From the IMG/VR virus record IMGVR_UViG_3300046642_000909, positions 1 to 21,776 of that record: a stretch of 21,776 nt of DNA. One strand, 5' to 3'. Source of the stretch: a virus. Every line of letters begins with the position of its first letter. Positions within the stretch are counted from its first letter, which is position 1. Both the position numbers and the translations under genes were made by a program. Positions 1 through 5,270 of the stretch are shown here, piece after piece. The notes under the pieces were generated by a model that did not search any database, was not told the origin of the DNA, and saw only the letters and a program-made list of their open reading frames with translations.

Positions 1-203
1 CTGGCGATGCAAGGTCCGTCGTCACGCTTCAGGCCCGGGTTGACGGCGCTGGCGAGAAACGACTTTTCGAGCGCTTGCGGGTTTTCCATGTAGCGGCGCA
101 GCGCGTCCAGCAGATATTCCCGGCTCTCGAACACGACGGTTTGACAGCCCACGTGACAGACGAATCCGTTCAACACGGGGATGATTTTTATTTCTCGGGT
201 CAT
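1..203 (-). CDS. Small phage protein, 3' end beyond window
   Basis: The first 67 codons of a leftward gene are visible; it runs off the left edge. The start is the ATG whose last base forms an ATGA overlap with the TGA of the preceding gene (stop 202-200), so translational coupling is likely. The N-terminus reads MTREIKIIPVLNGFVCHVGC, followed by an FES..YLLDAL..Y..NP segment. This pattern resembles a short phage protein of unknown role (recollection, not a search). Two cysteines (C16, C20) lie close together. No enzyme motif is visible and no function is claimed. The codons run open to the edge with no stop, and the overlap fits the pattern of the whole operon, which is the main support for calling it real. 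Confidence 0.75.
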   Translation of the reverse strand, partial: MTREIKIIPVLNGFVCHVGCQTVVFESREYLLDALRRYMENPQALEKSFLASAVNPGLKRDDGPCIA

Positions 204-697
204 GGGTCCTTTGGTTGTGGTTTTCCGAACAGATCGAAATAACTCTCGGGCGGACAAAGCTCATGCTGCGGGACCCAGAAGGCGGGGCGATTCTTGGCGT
301 ATGGAGAGCCCCAAAGCTCCGGTCGCTTCCCGTCGCGGGCGTACGTCCAACCCTTGATCACATACGTTCCGTTTTTCCCGCAGACCAGCCAAAAGATTCG
401 GTCGTCAGGATCGGACGGGTGCAGGCGCAGAGCGTAATCATCCTTCGGTGCGGTGCGGCAATCCATGTCGCCCACGTCGGGACCCCGGAAAATGCCCTTG
501 CCATTCCACGGCAGGCCCAGGAACTTCGACAGCGCCATTTCCCCCAGGATTCCCTCAATGTGAATTTGCCAGTCGTTGAGAGATTCATCACCGTGGGCGG
601 GCTTGCGGTTCAGTTTGAGGTTCTCAATCTGCCGCGCGATACCCGCTAAGGCGCAAAGCTCGATCTCTTCGATGGGTAGGACGACGCGCTTGTTCAT
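200..697 (-). CDS. Conserved phage protein, unknown function
   Basis: This predicts a 165-residue protein. I chose ATG at 697 rather than the upstream TTG at 721 because 697 makes an ATGA overlap with the stop of the GIY-YIG gene. The protein has a G-ILGEMALSKFLG helix near residue 50, then PDVGDMDCRT, a YALRLHPSDPDDR strand region, IFWLVCG, VIKGWTYARDGK and a C-terminal PAFWVPQHELCPP. This order (helix with Glu, acidic turn, strand with a basic residue) is reminiscent of a PD-(D/E)XK-like nuclease fold, but I cannot place a convincing catalytic Lys, so the nuclease reading is only a hint. No signal peptide or membrane segment is seen. It is followed by the edge gene through another ATGA overlap. 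Confidence 0.8.
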   Translation of the reverse strand: MNKRVVLPIEEIELCALAGIARQIENLKLNRKPAHGDESLNDWQIHIEGILGEMALSKFLGLPWNGKGIFRGPDVGDMDCRTAPKDDYALRLHPSDPDDRIFWLVCGKNGTYVIKGWTYARDGKRPELWGSPYAKNRPAFWVPQHELCPPESYFDLFGKPQPKDP

Positions 698-1143
698 TTC
701 AATAGTGTTACATTGGGCCAACCGGCGTGTTTGTAAAGAGCCGACGCAATCACGTCATACCACGCGACTCTTGCCACTCGTCGCACAGACGATTCAATAG
801 CATCGACCAGGATTGATTTTCCCTGCCCGTTCGGGGGCATGTGTGCGCGATTGTTATCCGGAAAAAAGAGCACAATCAGGGTCCTTTCAACGGCGTCGAG
901 TTGGTCCGGGGCGCAGGGAATAATAACCGCCCGATTCCACTTCATGTGATGGTGTGCGGTGACTCTGGAAATCACGTTCACCGATTGGCCGACATACACA
1001 AACTCAAACACTCCGGTATCTGCAAAATCCACCAGCACGTAAACTCCACAGATGCGATCAACTCGCTTGATGACTGACGTAGTCCCGATGTCGACAACAG
1101 CGGGCAGGCTGAAGGGTAACGGAGATTCTTGGCGGACGCTCAT
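694..1143 (-). CDS. GIY-YIG domain protein
   Basis: The protein has 149 residues with a compact GIY-YIG nuclease-type domain at about residues 32-100. GVY (33-35) stands for GIY and YVG (50-52) for YIG; R60, E86 (in AVERTLI) and N97/N98 (in PDNNR) match the order of conserved catalytic Tyr, Arg, Glu and Asn residues in the family. The 30-residue N-terminal and 50-residue C-terminal extensions have no recognised DNA-binding domain. In phages, GIY-YIG proteins may be homing endonucleases or small single-domain nucleases; the lack of a recognition domain and the position inside an ATGA-coupled operon (start overlaps the previous stop at 1140, stop overlaps the next start at 697) argue for a cargo gene rather than a mobile homing element. 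Substrate unknown. Confidence 0.8.
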   Translation of the reverse strand: MSVRQESPLPFSLPAVVDIGTTSVIKRVDRICGVYVLVDFADTGVFEFVYVGQSVNVISRVTAHHHMKWNRAVIIPCAPDQLDAVERTLIVLFFPDNNRAHMPPNGQGKSILVDAIESSVRRVARVAWYDVIASALYKHAGWPNVTLLK

Positions 1144-1367
1144 TTCAATCCCTTAATCTCCTTGCTCATCGGTTTGCCGTGGACCGGCGCCGCGATCGCG
1201 CCAACCATGGTGAGCAGCGCAGCGACACGCTTGATGCCATTGCGCGCTTTGTATTTATTCATCGGCAGGTCCGGATTCTGCGGCAGCGCGGTCTCCAGGA
1301 ACTTGTTCCGCTCGATCGCCATTTCCGCACGCTGCTCCAGCGTGCCTCTACGTTTTGCTTGGCCCAT
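1140..1367 (-). CDS. Small phage protein with GQAKRRGTLEQR N-terminus
   Basis: This is a 75-residue basic protein. The first residues, MGQAKRRGTLEQRAEMA, look like the N-terminus of a small protein seen in many phages whose function is not known to me (family recollection). A weakly hydrophobic stretch at about residues 47-65 (RVAALLTMVGAIAAP) could be a short membrane segment or a buried helix. The start ATG at 1367 lies 20 bases inside the end of the upstream gene. A GGAGGG sequence sits about 13 bases upstream on the coding strand, one of the few Shine-Dalgarno-like sites in this operon. The stop forms an ATGA overlap with the GIY-YIG gene. Confidence 0.75.
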   Translation of the reverse strand: MGQAKRRGTLEQRAEMAIERNKFLETALPQNPDLPMNKYKARNGIKRVAALLTMVGAIAAPVHGKPMSKEIKGLK

Positions 1368-1536
1368 GGTATTGTTTTATCCCTCCGGGGGCGGGGGGCG
1401 TGATCGGTTCAGTTTCGAACGTCCACCTCCCAGCGAGTCCGTGATCAGTCCACACGAAGCGAGGATCAGCGAATTTCTTGTTGCGCTGCCAGATGCGGCG
1501 CGAGGACTCGATCGTGAGTTGAAGGAAGGGTGTCAC
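1348..1536 (-). CDS. Small hypothetical protein (62 aa)
   Basis: The frame is open further upstream (to a GTG at 1731), but that extension overlaps two better genes. I place the start at GTG 1536, which makes a GTGA overlap with the stop of the 45-residue gene before it, the same arrangement as at 2039 and 4076. The product begins MTPFLQLTIESSRRIWQRNK and contains FADPRFVWTDHGLAGRW, with a Pro-rich tail (EPITPPAPGG). It is unrecognised. Its end overlaps the next gene by 20 bases. No domain, signal peptide or membrane segment is visible. Confidence 0.6.
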   Translation of the reverse strand: MTPFLQLTIESSRRIWQRNKKFADPRFVWTDHGLAGRWTFETEPITPPAPGGIKQYHGPSKT

Positions 1537-1670
1537 TTGTTCACCCCATAAAGGAAGCAAAGAGCCTTGATGATTCGCACCCGCTCCCATTGTCTCGCCG
1601 TGTTGAGTATCCTTACAACTTTGGAGTAGTAGTGCATCCTCACTCGCCTTTGACGCTTCGGGCTTTTCAT
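1533..1670 (-). CDS. Very small basic protein (45 aa)
   Basis: This is a short gene fitted exactly into the gap between its neighbours. The ATG at 1670 directly abuts the TGA of the upstream gene (1673-1671), and the TGA at 1535-1533 overlaps a GTG start of the next gene as GTGA. The 45-residue product starts MKSPKRQRRVRMHYYSKVVR and carries 13 Lys/Arg residues, so it is strongly basic and may bind nucleic acid (inference from charge only). I do not recognise it. The support is positional: both boundaries coincide with the coupling pattern found at most junctions in this operon. Confidence 0.6.
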   Translation of the reverse strand: MKSPKRQRRVRMHYYSKVVRILNTARQWERVRIIKALCFLYGVNK

Positions 1671-2039
1671 TCAGTCCCTCGATTGAATCCCGCACAGTTT
1701 CCAGTTCTTGTGTCCCTGCTTGTTCATCCACGTCTCCACCTTGATCGCGCAGCGGACGATTTCTCCGGGAACGTCGGCAGCGTTCAACTCGTTGGTCGTG
1801 TCGCGCTGGCCCTTGTGGGGTCCCACACGCTGCGGCGTGGAGGGGATCATGTAAACGCTGTAGTGCAGGCGGGAATCAGCGCGAGCAAAGCCCGCTCCGT
1901 CGTGCCATGTCACATCAACCTGAATGCGCTGACGATCAATTTCAAGGACCCCCAAAACCTGCACATCGGTTGGCACGTTGCCGTTAAAAATGCGGACGTG
2001 ATCACCACGCTTGAGCGCTTTGGCGTCAGAGATTTTCAC
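1671..2039 (-). CDS. Hypothetical protein (122 aa)
   Basis: The start is placed at GTG 2039, which overlaps the stop of the phosphatase gene as GTGA; the open frame extends to 2141 but that part lies inside the phosphatase gene. The product begins MKISDAKALKRGDHVRIFNG, and the following strands (VQVLGVLEIDRQRIQVDVTW, LHYSVYMIPSTPQRVGP) suggest a small beta-barrel N-terminal half. The C-terminal half is mixed, ending NKQGHKNWKLCGIQSRD. No enzyme motif, signal or membrane segment is seen, and I do not recognise the family. Its stop abuts the ATG of the 45-residue gene with no spacer. Confidence 0.7.
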   Translation of the reverse strand: MKISDAKALKRGDHVRIFNGNVPTDVQVLGVLEIDRQRIQVDVTWHDGAGFARADSRLHYSVYMIPSTPQRVGPHKGQRDTTNELNAADVPGEIVRCAIKVETWMNKQGHKNWKLCGIQSRD

Positions 2040-2542
2040 TTGACCTTGTCCTCCCAAAATTCCCAGAGACCGTGCAGGATCGGGTGGAAGTTGTGCTGCA
2101 TCATTTCCTCCTGCGCTTTCTCTTTGCTCCAGCCGTTGCATTGAATGCGATACATGCCGACGACGAGCCCTGTCCGGTCCTCCCCGTGCTGGCAGTGGAT
2201 GAAGATGTTTGTCATCGAAATTCCACCGTAGCGATTGAACACGAAGCCGGGTTGCAGGGACTCCAGCCCGATCTGCTGCCAGAAATTGATCGGCGCGCGG
2301 TAGACCGTCATGCCGATTTGCTCCGCGTAATTGTCGGAGCCCTCACGCTCCGTGTTGAGTTTGATCACCTTGGTTACGCCAAAGGATTTCAGGTAGTCCC
2401 ATCCCTCCTTGCTCGGCTGGCCTCCACGCCAAACGCCTGGGCTCACCTTGTAAAAATTCGGGATTCCGAAACTTGTTGGCTTCGTCGCGCAGGACGTGGT
2501 GAGCAGCAGCGCCGCGCCGCCAATGATCTTCAGCAATTTCAT
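2036..2542 (-). CDS. Exported dual-specificity/tyrosine phosphatase-like protein
   Basis: The protein has 168 residues. Residues 1-18 form a signal peptide: KLLK, a hydrophobic IIGGAALLL core, then TTSC with C18 as a possible lipidated cysteine (the lipobox is not canonical because positions -3 and -2 are both Thr). A phosphatase domain follows: VWRGGQPSKEGWDYLKSFGV near 38-56, KVIKLNTERE near 58-67, and the signature HCQHGEDRTG at 116-125 with nucleophile C117 and R123 (HCX5R), followed by the helix LVVGMYRI. The cysteine phosphatase family hydrolyses phospho-Tyr/Ser/Thr or other phosphoesters; the substrate here is unknown. The export signal places it in the periplasm or on a membrane, so it probably acts on the host envelope rather than on phage replication. 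ATGA overlap with the upstream methyltransferase-like gene. Confidence 0.85.
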   Translation of the reverse strand: MKLLKIIGGAALLLTTSCATKPTSFGIPNFYKVSPGVWRGGQPSKEGWDYLKSFGVTKVIKLNTEREGSDNYAEQIGMTVYRAPINFWQQIGLESLQPGFVFNRYGGISMTNIFIHCQHGEDRTGLVVGMYRIQCNGWSKEKAQEEMMQHNFHPILHGLWEFWEDKVK

Positions 2543-3102
2543 GTCAGACTGCTCCTTTCGATCGGGGGGAGTGCGTAGAGGATGCCACGCTTGTTCCCTT
2601 CCGCGACCTGGTTGTACGAAAGATTGAAGTCCTGATTGATGTACGACAGCGACTCTCGGACATAGTCCAGATCAAGGTCCTTGCCTCCGTAACTATCAAA
2701 TCCCCACGGCTTGCCGGGGACCTTGAAATCGTGGATGATGATCACGCAAGACCTCGGGCCAAGCTCAGCGATCACCTTCAACTCGTCCAATAGCGGCCAG
2801 TACTCCCCGCCGTGGGCATCAAGGTAGAAGCAAATGGTGGGTCTCAATGGAATTTCGGCTGACAGCGTCAGAAGCCCTCTTAAAATATCGGGTGAATTTC
2901 CGCACCACTCCGATATTCCAGGCCCCAGATTACGTTTCAAAAATAGGTCGCTGTTGTTGTCGATCGTGTGAACGTGGTTGACGATCTTTTTCGCCTCGCG
3001 CGCTCCGTGGCCTTGATCGGTGCCGGTCTCAATCAGTGTGTTAATCGAGAACTCTTCAACGAGTTGCTTGAACTTTTCAACTGCTATGGGGTCGTGGAAC
3101 AT
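2539..3102 (-). CDS. SAM-dependent methyltransferase-like protein
   Basis: The 187-residue protein has a class I methyltransferase layout. TLIETGTDQGHGAREA (22-36) is a glycine-rich motif I; HTIDNN around D48 is the acidic end of the second strand; CFYLDAHGGEYWPLLDEL (91-108) and CVIIIHDFKVPG (119-130) form the later strands, with D95, H97, H124 and D125 as polar active-site or metal-site candidates. The DAHG and HDF motifs are also seen in FkbM/methyltransferase-24-like and cephalosporin-hydroxylase-like proteins, so a small-molecule or sugar target is more likely than DNA; no DNA target-recognition domain is present. Start ATG 3102 lies 10 bases after the stop of the previous gene. Its stop overlaps the exported phosphatase gene as ATGA. 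Confidence 0.7.
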   Translation of the reverse strand: MFHDPIAVEKFKQLVEEFSINTLIETGTDQGHGAREAKKIVNHVHTIDNNSDLFLKRNLGPGISEWCGNSPDILRGLLTLSAEIPLRPTICFYLDAHGGEYWPLLDELKVIAELGPRSCVIIIHDFKVPGKPWGFDSYGGKDLDLDYVRESLSYINQDFNLSYNQVAEGNKRGILYALPPIERSSLT

Positions 3103-3112
3103 GGTTCAGCGT

Positions 3113-3313
3113 TTAGGGGGTTGTTCCGTCCGAAACAGGTTTATGTGCCCAATGCTCAGCAAAGTATTTCCGGTTTGCGTTGCAGGCATAGCATGGACAC
3201 CCAGGCACGTAATGCTCAATTCCTTTTTCCATGAGATAAAGCTCGAAGCCTCCGAGATCGGCAGGCTCAGGGAATTGGGGTCTTTCGACTGTGACATGCT
3301 TGTCCTTTTTCAA
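3113..3313 (-). CDS. Small Cys-rich protein (66 aa)
   Basis: The start is placed at TTG 3313, which overlaps the TGA of the upstream gene as TTGA and has AAGAGG about seven bases upstream on the coding strand. The product begins MKKDKHVTVERPQFPEPADL, continues FELYLMEKGIEHYVP, and contains GCPCYAC (C39, C41, C44) followed by H54 and H57, a possible single zinc site. An alternative frame over almost the same bases (3106-3297, ATG start) also stays open but has a less protein-like composition and does not use the overlap, so I prefer this one. Function unknown. Confidence 0.6.
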   Translation of the reverse strand: MKKDKHVTVERPQFPEPADLGGFELYLMEKGIEHYVPGCPCYACNANRKYFAEHWAHKPVSDGTTP

Positions 3314-3528
3314 ACCCAGACCTCTTTGATGCAAGGCAGGTCTTCTGGGTCGCTGGCCAAGCAGGTTAAACCATCGGGCACCAAATCGCGAGCGGCGCTG
3401 AGCGTCTTCTGCGGCTGGCCAATCATTTCCATGGGGATCGCAATCACCGCGCTGTCCAGCCGCATTTCGTGGCGCCGGACAACGTACTCTCCGGGGAAAT
3501 CGCTCGGGTGTTCGTAGATCACGAACAT
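3310..3528 (-). CDS. Small phage protein, MFVIYEHPSDFPG N-terminus
   Basis: The product has 72 residues if translation starts at ATG 3528, 10 bases after the preceding stop; a GTG at 3570 in the same frame would add 14 residues but overlap the upstream gene by 32 bases. The N-terminus MFVIYEHPSDFPGEYVVRR resembles small proteins that I associate with other phages (recollection only). The rest reads as a compact alpha/beta protein ending LPCIKEVWV. No catalytic motif, signal or membrane segment is seen. Its stop overlaps the TTG of the next gene. Confidence 0.7.
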   Translation of the reverse strand: MFVIYEHPSDFPGEYVVRRHEMRLDSAVIAIPMEMIGQPQKTLSAARDLVPDGLTCLASDPEDLPCIKEVWV

Positions 3529-3538
3529 GGAGAGCTTT

Positions 3539-3826
3539 TCAACTTTCTGGTTCAGGGTTTGGTCGCCCACGGTGCTTGTTCTTTTGTTGTTCGAGGAAAG
3601 AATTATGGAAAGCGTCGATCTGCTCCGGTGTCAAAGTTTTGGCCTCCATCGAGGCGGCGTTTCCGGATTGTGATTGCCGAAAGTCCATGAAATCTTTTGC
3701 CATTTGGTAGACCGGCCACATGGTCGCCCTCTCCCTTTGGGTCGCGGTCTCCAGCCCCACGGGAATGATCGTCATCGTCGTGACTTGGCCCTCCAACTCC
3801 TTGACCTGGATTTTGATTTCAAACAT
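3539..3826 (-). CDS. Hypothetical protein (95 aa)
   Basis: The product is a 95-residue hydrophilic protein. It begins MFEIKIQVKELEGQVTTMTI (probable beta hairpin), then a helical region (QRERATMWPVYQMAKDFMDF), a Thr-Pro-Glu-Gln helix start (LTPEQIDAFHNSFLEQQ) and a charged, Pro-rich C-terminus (KNKHRGRPNPEPES). It is not recognised. The start ATG at 3826 overlaps the upstream stop by eight bases (ATGTTTGA). No regulatory or export signal is visible. Confidence 0.7.
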   Translation of the reverse strand: MFEIKIQVKELEGQVTTMTIIPVGLETATQRERATMWPVYQMAKDFMDFRQSQSGNAASMEAKTLTPEQIDAFHNSFLEQQKNKHRGRPNPEPES

Positions 3827-4076
3827 TGACCTTCTCCCATTGGATAGTTGTTAACTCTTTGTCAGGCGGCAGCCTTCCGGATTTCAGTATCGCTTCGGCG
3901 GCAATGTGGAACGCGCGATCGTTGAGCAATGTCTCTGGCGTCGTGGTTGAGCGATGATATGAACAAGCGTGAATGTCGGTTTGGTGAATCACAGGCGGGC
4001 TGTTGTGGTTGGACCGGAATTCAAAGTTGACCTTCCACTCCGCTTTTTCCGGACACTTGTAAAAATCGCAGTTCAC
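3819..4076 (-). CDS. Small putative zinc-binding protein (85 aa)
   Basis: I place the start at GTG 4076, which makes a GTGA overlap with the stop of the upstream gene; an earlier in-frame GTG at 4112 would add 12 residues inside that gene. The product begins MNCDFYKCPEKAEWKVNFEF. C3, C8, C38 and H41 (in HACSYH) could ligate one zinc ion in a CX4C...CX2H pattern. The C-terminal half is a helix plus EAILKSGRLPPDKELTTIQW. The family is unrecognised; a zinc-ribbon-like fold is inferred only from the Cys/His spacing. Confidence 0.7.
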   Translation of the reverse strand: MNCDFYKCPEKAEWKVNFEFRSNHNSPPVIHQTDIHACSYHRSTTTPETLLNDRAFHIAAEAILKSGRLPPDKELTTIQWEKVNV

Positions 4077-4549
4077 GGAAGCTTTTCGATTTCGTCGGCG
4101 TAATCGTTCCACTTCACACCAATCGTTGCGGCGAGCAAGCGTTCAACCCCCGTGGCGAAGCAATGCTGCCCATGGTATGGAGCGTGCGGGTCGTCTCCCG
4201 GCTCGTCCTCATTGCCCACGGCGCGATCCTTCTCAAACTCCATGTCGAATTTGTCCACAGTCACCTGATCAATACCATCGGACTTGCATAGCATGCACTC
4301 AACGAGTTCGTGGACCGCAATCAGCGCTTCCATTTTCCAGGACGGAAGCTTGCTGACGCGGATATTAAGCGTGACGTTGATCAACGGCAGGTGCTCGCGC
4401 CTGCACCCGGCGCACGTGACTGCTTCAACCCGTGGAGTGATGATGCTTTGAGAGCACTCCTTGCAAAAATAAGTGTAGTCGTAAAACCAGTCACCCACGG
4501 TTGCATACCTCTGGTCCTTGTGCTCGATCGTTTCGATGACGATTCTCAT
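4073..4549 (-). CDS. Conserved phage protein with HELVE motif and zinc ribbon
   Basis: The protein has 158 residues. The N-terminus (MRIVIETIEHKDQRYATVGD), the core LNIRVSKLPSWKMEALIAVHELVE, the segment VTVDKFDMEFE, and the C-terminal part (EPGDDPHAPYHGQHCFATGVERLLAA) match a phage protein type I recognise from many genomes, function unknown. H80 and E81 in HELVE recall metalloprotease helices, but the second His of HEXXH is absent. Between strands 1 and 2 there are two CXXC pairs (C29/C32 and C46/C49), an apparent zinc-ribbon insertion that I do not remember as a usual part of the family. ATGA overlap with the MazG-like gene upstream. Confidence 0.8.
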   Translation of the reverse strand: MRIVIETIEHKDQRYATVGDWFYDYTYFCKECSQSIITPRVEAVTCAGCRREHLPLINVTLNIRVSKLPSWKMEALIAVHELVECMLCKSDGIDQVTVDKFDMEFEKDRAVGNEDEPGDDPHAPYHGQHCFATGVERLLAATIGVKWNDYADEIEKLP

Positions 4550-4932
4550 GATCGCTTGTTCCCGTGTTTGTGCGGGCGGGTTTGGTTGAAAGCGTGTTTG
4601 GTGAGGATCGCATGCACAATGTCGATCTTCAACCGCTTCGACGTATCAAAGGCCCGGATGACGATGTCGGCAAGCTCCTCCTCCGCGCAGGTGAGAGCGT
4701 CAAGGCCAACTTCCCGCATCTTCCCCGCCTTGTCGCAGGGTTCATCGAAGGTCCCATTTCTCCACGCTTCATGAAACTCGCTGATTTCATCGTGCATGTT
4801 GTTCGACGTTTGCTCGATGAACGTATGCTTGGTCTGGCCCTTCGGGTGAAATCCCTTGTTGACGGCGTTCCGGTGGATTGAAGCAACCAAGTCCTTCAGA
4901 AAACAGTGAGTCGTTAATTCGATTTCGGGCAT
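4546..4932 (-). CDS. MazG-like nucleotide pyrophosphohydrolase
   Basis: The 128-residue all-helical protein carries the metal-binding pattern of the MazG/dUTPase-type NTP pyrophosphohydrolases: E49 and E52 in HDEISEFHEAW, then E86 and D89 in EEELADIVIRAFD. The C-terminal KHAFNQTRPHKHGNKR tail is typical of phage MazG-like proteins. Such enzymes hydrolyse nucleoside triphosphates to monophosphates and pyrophosphate; phage copies have been proposed to adjust nucleotide or alarmone pools. The substrate is not deducible here. Start ATG 4932 lies 19 bases inside the upstream gene; the stop forms an ATGA overlap with the next gene. No target-specific extension is present. Confidence 0.85.
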   Translation of the reverse strand: MPEIELTTHCFLKDLVASIHRNAVNKGFHPKGQTKHTFIEQTSNNMHDEISEFHEAWRNGTFDEPCDKAGKMREVGLDALTCAEEELADIVIRAFDTSKRLKIDIVHAILTKHAFNQTRPHKHGNKRS

Positions 4933-5132
4933 GGTTCAACAGCGAGTTGATTGTGATTGAAAATATGCAGTATGCCGCGATCGTCCTCCACGACGTACCG
5001 GCAGGCGCCAGATTTCTTCGTGAACGCACTCATGATCTCGCCCGAAAAGGTGTAATCGCCCCCGATCTTTCGAACGTGCAGGCCGACCCGAAATAGAAAA
5101 TCAGTCTTGGGAGTTGTTTGATCGTCGCTCAA
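4914..5132 (-). CDS. Small conserved phage protein, first gene of leftward operon
   Basis: The product has 72 residues. The segment FRVGLHVRKIGGDYTFSGEI, followed by AFTKKSGACRYVVEDDRGILHIFN, matches a small beta-rich protein type that I know from many phages, without assigned function. The only plausible start is TTG 5132; no ATG or GTG precedes the conserved part in this frame and a stop lies shortly upstream. A candidate promoter ends about ten bases before this codon, so the mRNA could be nearly leaderless. This is the first gene of the leftward accessory operon, and its 3' end overlaps the MazG-like gene by 19 bases. Confidence 0.75.
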   Translation of the reverse strand: MSDDQTTPKTDFLFRVGLHVRKIGGDYTFSGEIMSAFTKKSGACRYVVEDDRGILHIFNHNQLAVEPCPKSN

Positions 5133-5141
5133 TCGTCGTGG

Positions 5142-5169
5142 ATAATGAACGAGCGGCTTGACTTGTCAA
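5142..5169 (-). promoter_or_regulatory. Candidate leftward early promoter
   Basis: On the minus strand, a perfect TTGACA (-35, plus positions 5169-5164) is followed after 16 bases by CATTAT (-10, 5147-5142; four of six matches to TATAAT). Transcription would start near 5135, immediately upstream of the TTG start at 5132. The -35 box overlaps a short palindrome. This is a consensus match only; the -10 is weak. Confidence 0.45.
5158..5169. promoter_or_regulatory. Palindrome TTGAC-TT-GTCAA, possible operator
   Basis: Two perfect 5-base inverted arms flank a 2-base centre, overlapping the -35 box of the candidate leftward promoter. A regulator bound here would occlude that promoter. No repressor gene is visible in the window, so the binder is unknown. 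Confidence 0.35.
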
Positions 5170-5190
5170 CAACAATTTTAGTGAACAACT

Positions 5191-5204
5191 GGGAACAAGT
5201 TTCC
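5191..5204. promoter_or_regulatory. Imperfect palindrome GGGAAC-AA-GTTTCC
   Basis: Six-base arms match at five of six positions around a 2-base centre. It lies directly upstream of the -35 box of the candidate rightward promoter (5206), a suitable place for an activator or repressor. Short imperfect palindromes occur by chance, so this is weak. Confidence 0.25.
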
Positions 5205-5205
5205 A

Positions 5206-5234
5206 TTGACCCCATAGACAACGCATGAGATAAC
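5206..5234 (+). promoter_or_regulatory. Candidate rightward early promoter
   Basis: TTGACC (5206-5211, five of six consensus matches) is separated by exactly 17 bases from GATAAC (5229-5234, four of six). Transcription would start near 5241 and give a leader of about 120 bases before the replication initiator, including the large hairpin at 5271-5347. Support is sequence similarity and position only. Confidence 0.5.
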
Positions 5235-5270
5235 CGGCATGCGACGTTCACAAATGACGCCACACTTTTT

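Noticed and set aside
22-264. Leftward 80-codon frame at the left edge
   Set aside because: A competing leftward frame from ATG 203 has an ATGA overlap with the upstream gene and better protein-like sequence; this frame is Arg-rich shadow.
215-649. 144-codon rightward frame opposite the 200-697 gene
   Set aside because: It is antisense to a gene with conserved phage-type sequence and has no own context.
1537-1731. Long N-terminal extension (from GTG 1731) of the 62-residue gene
   Set aside because: It overlaps the 122-residue and 45-residue genes in other frames, while GTG 1536 fits the operon's overlap pattern.
3106-3297. Alternative 63-codon leftward frame with ATG start
   Set aside because: The frame from TTG 3313 has an overlap with the upstream stop, a Shine-Dalgarno-like AAGAGG and a Cys cluster; this one has none of these.
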